The translations under genes and the position numbers were made by a program. Shown here piece after piece: positions 1 to 7,229 of a DNA stretch of 10,702 bases. Numbering within the stretch: the stretch's first letter is position 1; every line of letters begins with the position of its first letter. A model generated the notes under the pieces. It had not been told where the DNA came from. It worked only from the letters and a program-made list of their open reading frames with translations, and did not search any database. The stretch is from WJKQ01 sp043810515 (GTDB taxonomy: Bacteria > Patescibacteriota > Gracilibacteria > UBA1369 > LOWO2-01-FULL-3). The stretch lies in contig JBDRNZ010000050.1 in NCBI GenBank assembly GCA_043810515.1, forward strand, positions 1-10,702, read 5' to 3'.

Positions 1-1
1 G

Positions 2-94
2 CAGAAAGAGAAAGAACCAGAAAATACAGTAGGCTTTGGCTTGACCGAGATTCCCCGAAACGTCAAGCTTCGACCTCGAAAACTATTCTCCTAA
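2..94 (+). CDS. 3' end of an upstream gene (partial, product not identified)
   Basis: Reading from base 2, an open frame runs off the left edge and stops at TAA 92-94. The 30 visible residues are charged and then basic, ending in VKLRPRKLFS, which looks like a natural C-terminal tail. Another frame stays open to 213, but it is Arg/Ser-rich and runs through the promoter at 191-219, so it is probably not coding; the third frame stops at 30. By position, directly before a VirB4-like ATPase, a PrgI-type small membrane protein would fit because that pairing is common in type IV secretion-like clusters. That is inference from context only: the visible residues carry no diagnostic motif. Confidence 0.35.
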   Translation, partial: QKEKEPENTVGFGLTEIPRNVKLRPRKLFS

Positions 95-117
95 GCCAAA
101 AAATCCATTTTCCTCAA

Positions 118-162
118 TTTTCGGGGAGACGGTCCCCAGCCGAAAAATCGGATCTTTGTCCG
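118..162 (+). other. overlapping hairpins in the leader upstream of the VirB4-like gene
   Basis: Three inverted repeats overlap. GGGGA (123-127) pairs with TCCCC (133-137), and TTTTC (118-122) with GAAAA (142-146) extends that stem across a four-base bulge. CCGA (140-143) pairs with TCGG (148-151), and CGGA (149-152) with TCCG (159-162). The second conflicts with the outer part of the first and with the third, so not all can form at once. No T-run follows, so this is not a standard intrinsic terminator. It lies upstream of the predicted start site at about 226, so it would be in the 3' tail of the upstream transcript or act as DNA structure. Confidence 0.4.
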
Positions 163-190
163 AATGTTAAAAAGTTTCCTGCGCGGAGCC

Positions 191-219
191 TTGTAAAAAA
201 TGTCAAAATTTGGTAGAAT
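191..219 (+). promoter_or_regulatory. sigma70-type promoter with extended -10, upstream of the VirB4-like gene
   Basis: The -35 TTGTAA (191-196) matches TTGACA at 4 of 6 positions. The -10 TAGAAT (214-219) matches TATAAT at 5 of 6 and is preceded by TGG, giving an extended -10 (TGnTAGAAT). The spacer is 17 bases, the optimum. Transcription would start near 226 and leave a short A-rich leader of about 28 bases. The leader has no clear Shine-Dalgarno sequence; AGAGA at 236-240 is the nearest purine run. Confidence 0.6.
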
Positions 220-253
220 ATAGGGAAAAATAAGTAGAGAAAAACAAAAATAA

Positions 254-2599
254 ATGGATCAAAATCAAACGGCAACAGGTCAGGATAAAAAGGCTATTTT
301 TTCTTCAACCGGCGGAGCTGCGGCAGAGACTCCGCAGTGGCTTAAAGATGCCGGTGAAAATGTGATGGGCAAGATTGTTGGCGCGGAGGCTTCTTCTGCT
401 GCAGCTGCTGAGGTGGCCGCTTCGGGGGCTGCGCCAGGACCTACTCCGGTTGTCCAGATAAGGGCTGATAAGCCAAGCGCGACTGAGCTTGGAGCGGATC
501 CTTCGTCTGTAATTGAAGTTACGCCGTCTCTTGAAGTTGTGGAAAAGGCAGAGTCGAAAGCGTCTGAAAAGATGGTTCTTGCCGGCTATAATCCTTTTAC
601 CGGTAAAAAAGAAGAAAAATCGGTTTTCGATGGCGCGAAAGAAAAATTGTCCATTTTTGACAGAATGCGGGCGGTTTTTGCGTCCGGCGCAAAGAAAAGA
701 GATGTGACGGTTGAAAAAATAGACAAGGGCGATAAAAAGACAAAGCTTACCGATGCCGAAAAAAAAGAATATATAGAAGCCGAAAAACTTTATAAAGAGG
801 GTTTGAGTTCGATAAAAGATCTTATTTCTCCGTCTTCAATGGAGATAAAATACGACTCCATCGCTCTTGATGGTATTTATGCCAGGTCTTTTTATGTTTT
901 TGCATATCCGCGTTTTCTGGACGCGAATTGGCTCGCGCCGGTGATTAATTTTGATGTGCAGATGGATGTTTCGCAGTTTATTTATCCGATTGATTCCGCG
1001 AAAATAATGAAAATTCTCAAAAAGAAAGTGGCCCAGATGGAATCAAGTGTCAGGATTCAGACCGAAAAAGGTCAGGTGCGTGATCCGGCTCTTGAAACGG
1101 CGCTTGGTGATGCGGATCAGCTTCGTACCGAGATTCAGCGTGGCCAGGAGAAGTTTTTCCAGTTTGCGCTTTACTTCACAATTTACGCGACTAGCGAGAA
1201 AAAGCTTGAGACTGTTGCGAAGCAGCTTGAAAGTCTGCTGGCCGGCAAACTTGTAATGACGAAAAGAGCTCAGCTTCAGGCCGAACATGGACTTAATTCC
1301 ACATTGCCGATGTGTCTGGACGAACTTTATGTGATAAGGAACATGAATACCGGTCCGCTTTCCACTACATTCCCATTCACTTCATCCGACCTGACTTCTG
1401 ATAAAGGCGTTTTGTATGGAATCAACCGTCACAACGACAGTCTTATAATTTTTGACAGATTTTCTCTTGAAAATGCGAACAGCGTGATTTTCGCCAAATC
1501 CGGTGCAGGTAAATCTTATGCCGTGAAGCTTGAGATTTTAAGGCTTATGATGATGGGAACCGACGTGATCGTAATTGATCCGGAAAATGAATATGAGTCG
1601 CTTTCGTCAACGGTTGGCGGAACGTATATGAAGCTGAGTCTTACGAGTGACAGACGTATAAATCCTTTTGATCTTCCGAAACCGATAGAAGGCGAAGAGA
1701 TCCAGCCCGGTGATCTTATGCGTTCAAACGTTATTACTCTGCAGGGGCTTCTGAAGCTTATGCTTGGCGGGGTTACTCCGGAGGAAGAGGGAATTCTCGA
1801 TAAAGCTCTTATAGACGTTTACGCCCTTAAGGGAATAACAATGGAAATTCTTGATCCTTCGGTTTATGAGCCGCCTACGATGGAGGATCTTTATAATGTT
1901 CTTAACTCGATGGAAGGAGCTACTTCTCTGGTTCAGAGACTCGCGAAATTTACGACCGGTTCCTACGCCGGAATATTCAACAAAGCGACAAATGTGGATT
2001 TGACGGGCGGACTTATGGTCTTCTCAATACGTGATCTTGAAGATGCGCTGCGACCGATTGCGATGTATATAATACTTAATTATATATGGAGCAAAGTCAG
2101 AAGCGAGTTGAAAAAAAGGATTCTTGTGATAGATGAGGCGTGGTCGCTTATGCAGCACGAAGACAGCGCCAAGTTTTTGTTTGGACTCGTGAAACGTGCG
2201 AGAAAATACTATCTGGGTGTTTCGACGATCACACAGGACGTTGAGGACTTTATAAAAAGCGATTTTGGAAAACCTATTATCACAAACTCTTCCATACAGC
2301 TTCTTCTGAAGCAGTCGCCGGCCGCTGTTGATATTCTCGCGAAAATATTCAATCTCACACAGGGCGAGAAATACGTTCTTTTGAATAGCGGAGTAGGGCA
2401 GGGACTTTTCTTTGCCGGATTCAAGCACGTTGCGATCCAGGTTATAGCTTCATATACCGAGGATAAAATCGTTACTACAAATCCGGAGGATATTTTGCGC
2501 GGAAGGGAGGAGGCTGTTAATGCCGCGAGTGCGGTGTCTACGCAGCAGGGGCAGGAACCTCCGCAGGGGCAGGAACCTCCGCAGGACCAGAAATCTTAA
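254..2599 (+). CDS. VirB4/TraC-like type IV secretion ATPase
   Basis: This 781-residue protein is a VirB4-family P-loop ATPase, which in known systems sits at the inner-membrane base of type IV secretion and conjugation machines and powers assembly or substrate transfer. Residues 1-190 are an Ala-, Lys- and Glu-rich extension that looks disordered. About 200-370 resembles the CagE/TrbE/VirB4 N-terminal domain. Walker A is AKSGAGKS (414-421), with Ala where the first Gly is usual. IVIDPENEYE (438-447) and RINPFDLP (468-475) are typical family motifs. Walker B is RILVIDEAW (622-630), and TQDVEDF (660-666) and KRARKYYLG (647-655) complete the ATPase core. The C-terminus ends in a QGQEPP tandem repeat. 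There is no signal peptide or membrane segment. The start ATG follows a 28-base leader without Shine-Dalgarno. The next gene begins 12 bases after the stop, so the two are probably cotranscribed. Family assignment is firm; the substrate, and whether the machine conjugates, secretes or takes up DNA, cannot be told. Confidence 0.9.
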   Translation: MDQNQTATGQDKKAIFSSTGGAAAETPQWLKDAGENVMGKIVGAEASSAAAAEVAASGAAPGPTPVVQIRADKPSATELGADPSSVIEVTPSLEVVEKAESKASEKMVLAGYNPFTGKKEEKSVFDGAKEKLSIFDRMRAVFASGAKKRDVTVEKIDKGDKKTKLTDAEKKEYIEAEKLYKEGLSSIKDLISPSSMEIKYDSIALDGIYARSFYVFAYPRFLDANWLAPVINFDVQMDVSQFIYPIDSAKIMKILKKKVAQMESSVRIQTEKGQVRDPALETALGDADQLRTEIQRGQEKFFQFALYFTIYATSEKKLETVAKQLESLLAGKLVMTKRAQLQAEHGLNSTLPMCLDELYVIRNMNTGPLSTTFPFTSSDLTSDKGVLYGINRHNDSLIIFDRFSLENANSVIFAKSGAGKSYAVKLEILRLMMMGTDVIVIDPENEYESLSSTVGGTYMKLSLTSDRRINPFDLPKPIEGEEIQPGDLMRSNVITLQGLLKLMLGGVTPEEEGILDKALIDVYALKGITMEILDPSVYEPPTMEDLYNVLNSMEGATSLVQRLAKFTTGSYAGIFNKATNVDLTGGLMVFSIRDLEDALRPIAMYIILNYIWSKVRSELKKRILVIDEAWSLMQHEDSAKFLFGLVKRARKYYLGVSTITQDVEDFIKSDFGKPIITNSSIQLLLKQSPAAVDILAKIFNLTQGEKYVLLNSGVGQGLFFAGFKHVAIQVIASYTEDKIVTTNPEDILRGREEAVNAASAVSTQQGQEPPQGQEPPQDQKS
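2546..2581 (+). repeat. 18-bp tandem repeat, two copies, in the VirB4-like gene
   Basis: The unit CAGGGGCAGGAACCTCCG occurs twice in direct succession (2546-2563, 2564-2581) and is followed by a partial copy starting CAGGACCAG. It encodes QGQEPP twice near the extreme C-terminus of the ATPase. The copies are identical at DNA level, which suggests a recent slippage duplication. Unit length is a multiple of three, so copy-number change would keep the frame. Confidence 0.85.
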
Positions 2600-2611
2600 C
2601 TTACGTGATTT

Positions 2612-5002
2612 ATGTTTTCCGGACCTGAAAAATCTGGAGGTATAAGAGAGATATTGGAAAAATCTCTTCTTGCGGGAAATCTTTTTAAGGCGGGATTTTT
2701 CTTTTTGATTGGGGCTGCTCTGATTTTTGGGAATATTTTTTTTGAGAGCACGTTTGTTTCCGGGGGCGAAGCGGAAAAGGCTGTTTTGACTTTGGATTAT
2801 TCCGCTGAAAATATTATTCCGGACAGGGGGATTTTGCGTTTTGAGAATAAGGCTGTGTCGGGAATTGAAAATTCGGTTTCTTTGCGTGAGACGCAGGGTG
2901 ATGAAAGTGAATATGTTTTCGATGTTGCCTCCGCTAAATTTTGGGGAAATTTTCGTATAAGCAATGCAAAAGTGAATTTTGTTACGGATAAGATTGTCGT
3001 TATTCCGGATCATGCGGTTTTTAGCCTTGAGGCGGATGATAAAAAAGTTACGTTGTCCGTTCTGGACGGCAATGTTTATATCGGGCTTCTTGATGATGGA
3101 ATTTCTCTTGACGACTATGCCGATCAATACAGTAAGGTTTTTGTGAATAAGCTGCTTGTTCCGAGAGATACCCGTGTAACGATTCCTTTTGGAAAGCTTG
3201 ATGATCGCATAAAATCTCTTCTTTATTCGAAACTTGTTAAGGAATTTAAATATTCCGCAGTTCCGGCGTCTGAGAAAGAATCAGACTGGGTGTCCGGAAA
3301 CCTTGGCAAGGACAATAAATACGTTGATTCCGTGAAGCAGGAGACAGTATCAAACATAATATTCAAAGGTGAGTCCGTGAGTGATACCTTGTTTGGGAAT
3401 TTTGTTTTTTGGGCCGAGGAAAATCTTACATTCATTCCTTCCAAAAAAAATGATGCTCTTCTGGATCATCTTTTTGCGTATCTTGACGATGCTGCTTTTT
3501 ACGCAAATGAAGGTGATAAAGTAGAGAGCTCTGTCAGTTTTGACGAATTTAAGGACTACCTGTCCTCTTTGTCGCAGGAAACTTCAACAGGCGAAGAGAT
3601 GCGTGCTAAACTTGCTGATAAAGTTGATGAACTTTCCGTTTTCGGACCGGGGGATTCCGTTTATCCCGTTTTTCTTGAATTAATGGACATGCAGTTCAAA
3701 AACGGTGGTGACAGATATGGAGTTGTCGACAGGTTTTGGCTTGATGTTTATTCCGGTATTGATCTTGGAGAAAGTGAGGCTATGGATGCTTTGGACACAT
3801 ATTATAGTTATTTCGATTCAACTCTTGGAAAATATGATGATTTTGAATTTTATAAGGAGTACATAGTTTACAATAATCAGCTTTTTGATAATCTGCTTCT
3901 CCGTTATTCGTATTTTTACAAGGATGCATATTTTGCGATGAAGAATGTGATTGAACGTGAAATGTCGAAACTGTACGAGGCTGGTCAGCTGAAAGATGAG
4001 CTTTCGCAGGAATTTATAAGCAACAAAATAAGTTTTCTAAAGAGGATGAGGGGCTTCTTTTTTGGCGAGGAAATTACTGTGGCGGAAGCGAAAAGCATTC
4101 TTGCCCGTCTTGTAAATGAAATTGATGATCTTATGCCGGCAGAGGATTCCGGGGTGGCCGTGATTGAGCTTTTTCAGGCTCAACTTGAAGATATTGGTGA
4201 TTTCTGGGGCTATCTTAACAGTCCCGAGTATCATATTTCAAAAACATACGGAAATACCCAGAAAGAAAGATATGAATCCTATCTTGCAGACAAAGACAGG
4301 ATATGGAGTATTGTAAATATTCAGGAAGATATACTTGGGGATAATGTTGGAGAATTTACGCTTGATGATGCCAAAAGGGAGATTCTTTCTGTATTTGCGC
4401 AAAATTCTGATGTAAGTGACGTTGAGCTTGAAGATCTGACTGATCCAAGCCAGAGGCGTGTAAAGGTAAAAGGTGTTATAGGCGGCTATTCTTTTGAAGC
4501 GGTTTATGATCGTGATAAGGACAATCTGACCGATGTTTATTCATACGGAAATATAGTTTCTGACAGGCCTCTTAATCTTGATAATCTTCTCGATCTGCTG
4601 AAAGGTAAGTTTGCGGATCTTGAAACTCCTGTTGACGAAGAAGGGGAGCCTCTTACCGAGGAAACGATTGCTGAAAGGAGAGCGCGGCTTTACGTTGTTC
4701 AGGTTGTTTCGGACGCCGGTTTCGCGATAGAGATGGACAATGTTTCCATAATAGATTCCGCAAACTCAGTTTACAGGGTCAGGGAGGTTACGATTCCCGG
4801 GCACGACGATGTGCTTGTTACTTTTGATTACATGATTCTGAGAGGCGAAAGAGCTACAAATATTTATCTGTCAGTCAAAGGCAAGCCCGTTGTCCTTAAT
4901 GATGAGCTTACTCTTGCTGAACTTAAGGACGTTATTACGGCTGAAGGGGATTTTGGTGCTGCGGGAAATAAGGAAGGCTCCAGTGGCGGTGTGCTCAGAT
5001 AA
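2612..5002 (+). CDS. large acidic membrane-anchored protein of unknown function (FecR-like domain, C-terminal duplicated modules)
   Basis: I do not recognise this 796-residue protein as a named family. One hydrophobic segment at about 27-45, after a short N-terminus, makes it a likely single-pass anchored protein with the bulk outside the membrane. About 100-195 is a beta-rich stretch resembling FecR domains: a strand reading AVFSLEADDKKVTLSVLDGNVYIG (133-156 in two overlapping pieces: AVFSLEADDKK, KVTLSVLDGNVYIG), then VPRDTRVTIPFGKL (183-196). About 260-305, with FVFWAEENLTFIPSKK, resembles the helical DUF5667 pattern. About 310-570 is acidic and helical, rich in Tyr and Phe. Residues 583-665 and 681-775 look like two diverged copies of one alpha+beta module. 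The tail is Gly/Ser-rich. It follows the VirB4-like gene by 12 bases, so a role in the same envelope machine is plausible, but that is inference. There is no Shine-Dalgarno before the ATG, and expression may rely on coupling or leaderless-type initiation. Confidence 0.85.
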   Translation: MFSGPEKSGGIREILEKSLLAGNLFKAGFFFLIGAALIFGNIFFESTFVSGGEAEKAVLTLDYSAENIIPDRGILRFENKAVSGIENSVSLRETQGDESEYVFDVASAKFWGNFRISNAKVNFVTDKIVVIPDHAVFSLEADDKKVTLSVLDGNVYIGLLDDGISLDDYADQYSKVFVNKLLVPRDTRVTIPFGKLDDRIKSLLYSKLVKEFKYSAVPASEKESDWVSGNLGKDNKYVDSVKQETVSNIIFKGESVSDTLFGNFVFWAEENLTFIPSKKNDALLDHLFAYLDDAAFYANEGDKVESSVSFDEFKDYLSSLSQETSTGEEMRAKLADKVDELSVFGPGDSVYPVFLELMDMQFKNGGDRYGVVDRFWLDVYSGIDLGESEAMDALDTYYSYFDSTLGKYDDFEFYKEYIVYNNQLFDNLLLRYSYFYKDAYFAMKNVIEREMSKLYEAGQLKDELSQEFISNKISFLKRMRGFFFGEEITVAEAKSILARLVNEIDDLMPAEDSGVAVIELFQAQLEDIGDFWGYLNSPEYHISKTYGNTQKERYESYLADKDRIWSIVNIQEDILGDNVGEFTLDDAKREILSVFAQNSDVSDVELEDLTDPSQRRVKVKGVIGGYSFEAVYDRDKDNLTDVYSYGNIVSDRPLNLDNLLDLLKGKFADLETPVDEEGEPLTEETIAERRARLYVVQVVSDAGFAIEMDNVSIIDSANSVYRVREVTIPGHDDVLVTFDYMILRGERATNIYLSVKGKPVVLNDELTLAELKDVITAEGDFGAAGNKEGSSGGVLR

Positions 5003-5009
5003 CTTTTAT

Positions 5010-5038
5010 GTGACAAGTTTATTATCCTATGGTAGAGT
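5010..5038 (+). promoter_or_regulatory. promoter of gyrB with extended -10
   Basis: The -35 GTGACA (5010-5015) matches TTGACA at 5 of 6 positions. The -10 TAGAGT (5033-5038) matches TATAAT at 4 of 6 and is preceded by TGG, giving TGnTAGAGT. The spacer is 17 bases. The start site would be near 5045, about 29 bases before the gyrB ATG. The core TGGTAGAxT is the same as in the promoter at 191-219. A weak AGTC/GACT stem (5036-5050) followed by TTTTT (5054-5058) overlaps this site but is too short to call a terminator. Confidence 0.5.
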
Positions 5039-5073
5039 CTTTCGCGGACTAAATTTTTAAGCTATTTTAGGCT

Positions 5074-6987
5074 ATGCCACAGGGAGTTACACAAGAATAT
5101 AGTGCGGATCAGATCCAGGTTTTGGAAGGGCTTTCGGCTGTAAGAAAGCGTCCCGGAATGTATATAGGATCTACCGACGTTTCAGGCCTTCATCATCTTG
5201 TATGGGAGGTTGTGGACAACGCTATTGATGAAGCCATGGCTGGTTATTGTACAGAAATAGATGTTATTCTTCTAAAAGACGGTGGAGTCAGTGTTGTTGA
5301 CAATGGACGTGGTATTCCGGTTGATAAGCATAAAAAAACCGGCAAGTCTGCGCTTGAAACTGTGATGACGGTACTGCATGCCGGAGGAAAATTTGGAGAG
5401 GGTGGAGGATATAAAGTTTCCGGAGGTCTGCATGGAGTTGGTGTTTCTGTCGTAAACGCGCTTTCCGTTAAGACAATTGCCGAAGTTTACCGTGACGGTC
5501 AGGTTTACAGACAGGAGTATTGTCGCGGCAATGCCGGAGGCGAGCTTGAGGTTACCGGGAAAACGAATTTGAGAGGTACCAAAATAACTTTTTACCCGGA
5601 CAAGGAAATTTTTGATACTGTCGAGTTTGATTACCAGGCTGTTTTGAACAGACTGCGTCAGCAGGCGTATCTCACGAAGTCCGTGCAGGTTACTGTTCTT
5701 GATGAAAGAGAAGCTAGTCGGAAGTATGCTTTTTATTTTGAAGGCGGAATAAAATCTTACGTAAAACATCTTAATAAAAATAAGGAAGTTATAGGTGGAG
5801 TTGTTTATATTGAAAAAGATGTAAAGGAGGGCATGGTTGAGGTTTCTCTCCAGTACAACAATTCTTTCCAGGAAACTATTTACACTTTTGCGAATAATAT
5901 TCATACGACTGATGGAGGAATGCATCTTACGGGTTTTAAAACCGCTCTTACCCGTACCATAAATACATATGCCAGAAATAATGACATGCTTAAGGAAAAG
6001 GACGCAAATCTTCTTGCTGACGATGTGCGTGAAGGACTTACGGCTGTCGTTTCCGTGAAATTACCTGATCCGCAATTTGAGGGCCAGACAAAGGCGAAGC
6101 TGGGGAATGCGGAAATGAGGACTGCTGTTGAAACTGTTTTTGGCGATACTTTTGGCGAATTTTTGGGCGAACATCCTTCAGATGCGCGGGCTATTGTCGG
6201 AAAATGTCTGCTTGCGTCGCGAGCGCGTCTTGCCGCGCGGGCTGCCAGGGATACTGTCATACGCAAGGGGCTTTTGGATGGAATTACTTTGCCTGGCAAA
6301 CTTGCTGATTGTTCCACAAAGGATGCTTCAAGATCTGAACTTTTTATAGTTGAGGGAGATTCAGCCGGTGGCAGCGCGAAGCAGGGGCGTGATCGTGAGA
6401 CTCAGGCGATTTTGCCGCTGAGAGGAAAAATTTTGAATGTTGAGCAGGCGAGGCTTGATAGAATTCTGGCGAACACGGAGGTTAAAAATCTTGTTATTGC
6501 TCTTGGTGTCGGAGTCGGTGATAGTTTTGACATAAGCAAAATTCGCTATCACAAAATCATAATCATGACCGATGCCGACGTTGATGGCGCGCATATAAGA
6601 ACACTTATCCTCACTTTATTTTATCGTTATTTCAAATCTCTTATTGAGGATGGTTATATTTATATAGCTCAACCGCCTCTTTATAAGGTTGCTCAGGGAA
6701 AATCCGTAAGCTATGCCTATTCGGACGAGGAAAGGGATGTGTTGGTAAAAAAATTCAAGAAAGAACAAAGATATTCAATACAACGATACAAAGGTCTTGG
6801 AGAAATGAATCCGGACCAGCTTTGGGAAACCACGATGAATCCGGAACTCAGATCGCTTTATCAGGTTAGAGTGGAGGATGCCCAGCGTGCGGATGCGGTT
6901 TTTGATACCTTGATGGGATCCGAGGTTCTTCCGAGGAAGAAATTTATCCAGGCTTATGCGAAGAAGGTAAAAAATCTAGATATTTAA
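5074..6987 (+). CDS. gyrB: DNA gyrase subunit B
   Basis: GyrB is the ATPase and TOPRIM subunit of DNA gyrase, which with GyrA introduces negative supercoils into DNA in the cytoplasm. At 637 residues it has the length usual for GyrB without the enterobacterial insertion. The GHKL ATP site is clear: EVVDNAIDEA (45-54), DNGRGIP (77-83), GGLHGVGVSVVNALS (117-131) and QTKAKLGN (338-345). The TOPRIM domain carries EGDSAGG (427-433), PLRGKILNVE (448-457) and DADVDGAHI (500-508), giving metal-binding Glu427, Asp500 and Asp502. The C-terminal QRYKGLGEMNPDQLWETTMN (570-589) favours GyrB over ParE. gyrA is not in the window. The ATG has no Shine-Dalgarno (AGG lies only two to three bases away). A promoter sits directly upstream. 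A 35-base gap leads to rpsU without a visible terminator, so readthrough is likely. Confidence 0.97.
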   Translation: MPQGVTQEYSADQIQVLEGLSAVRKRPGMYIGSTDVSGLHHLVWEVVDNAIDEAMAGYCTEIDVILLKDGGVSVVDNGRGIPVDKHKKTGKSALETVMTVLHAGGKFGEGGGYKVSGGLHGVGVSVVNALSVKTIAEVYRDGQVYRQEYCRGNAGGELEVTGKTNLRGTKITFYPDKEIFDTVEFDYQAVLNRLRQQAYLTKSVQVTVLDEREASRKYAFYFEGGIKSYVKHLNKNKEVIGGVVYIEKDVKEGMVEVSLQYNNSFQETIYTFANNIHTTDGGMHLTGFKTALTRTINTYARNNDMLKEKDANLLADDVREGLTAVVSVKLPDPQFEGQTKAKLGNAEMRTAVETVFGDTFGEFLGEHPSDARAIVGKCLLASRARLAARAARDTVIRKGLLDGITLPGKLADCSTKDASRSELFIVEGDSAGGSAKQGRDRETQAILPLRGKILNVEQARLDRILANTEVKNLVIALGVGVGDSFDISKIRYHKIIIMTDADVDGAHIRTLILTLFYRYFKSLIEDGYIYIAQPPLYKVAQGKSVSYAYSDEERDVLVKKFKKEQRYSIQRYKGLGEMNPDQLWETTMNPELRSLYQVRVEDAQRADAVFDTLMGSEVLPRKKFIQAYAKKVKNLDI

Positions 6988-7003
6988 TTTATAAGTAAAC
7001 CAA

Positions 7004-7014
7004 AAAAGGAGATG
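7004..7014 (+). promoter_or_regulatory. strong Shine-Dalgarno sequence of rpsU
   Basis: AAAGGAGATGA (7005-7015 region, core AAGGAG 7006-7011) agrees with the full anti-Shine-Dalgarno complement TAAGGAGGTGA at 9 of 11 positions. It lies 11 bases before the rpsU ATG at 7023, a slightly long but workable spacing. It is the only convincing Shine-Dalgarno in the window: the starts at 254, 2612, 5074, 7207 (or 7237), 8082 and 10622 have none. Confidence 0.8.
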
Positions 7015-7022
7015 AATAAAAT

Positions 7023-7229
7023 ATGAGAGTAACTGTCGTAAAAAACGAGAAGGAATCAAATGAGCGTCTTATTGCCAGATTTAATAAAAAAGTTCAGGGA
7101 AGCCGTAAGGTTATTAAGGTTCGTTCTGAACGATATAATAAACCGGCCAAATCAAAGCGATACGAGAGGAAAGCCGCGATCATGAGAGACCAGTACAGAG
7201 CGAAGCGTGAAAAAAGTAAATTTTATTAA
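7023..7229 (+). CDS. rpsU: 30S ribosomal protein bS21
   Basis: bS21 is a small basic protein of the 30S platform that sits close to the 3' end of 16S rRNA and helps mRNA selection. The 68-residue product has the family's size and pattern: an N-terminal strand with Val residues and acidic positions (VTVVKNEKESNERLIARF, 3-20), a central VIKVRSERYNKPAKSKRYER (30-49), and a Lys/Arg-rich helical tail ending in KSKFY. The start is fixed by the strong Shine-Dalgarno ending at 7011. The gene lies 35 bases after gyrB and its 3' end overlaps the annotated prmC start by 23 bases, so it is likely in one operon with the release-factor genes. In Bacteroidota, bS21 occludes the anti-Shine-Dalgarno and its own mRNA is exceptional in having a strong Shine-Dalgarno; the same exception is seen here. 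Confidence 0.93.
   Translation: MRVTVVKNEKESNERLIARFNKKVQGSRKVIKVRSERYNKPAKSKRYERKAAIMRDQYRAKREKSKFY

Noticed and set aside
2450..3127. Minus-strand open frame of about 225 codons across the virB4-like/796-residue gene junction
   Set aside because: Its residues are Arg/Lys/Asn/Ser-rich, as expected from the reverse complement of acidic coding sequence; no domain and no start signals.
5036..5058. Intrinsic terminator between the 796-residue gene and gyrB
   Set aside because: The AGTC/GACT stem is only four base pairs with a seven-base loop, and the T-run is separated from it by AAA; it also overlaps the gyrB promoter.
5272..5925. Minus-strand open frame of about 217 codons inside gyrB
   Set aside because: It is antisense to clear gyrB motifs, has biased composition of a shadow frame, and no recognisable domain or promoter.
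7012..7026. Mini-ORF ATG AAT AAA ATA TGA overlapping the rpsU start as an upstream regulatory ORF
   Set aside because: Its ATG directly follows the Shine-Dalgarno core with no spacing, so a ribosome could not initiate there; likely chance.
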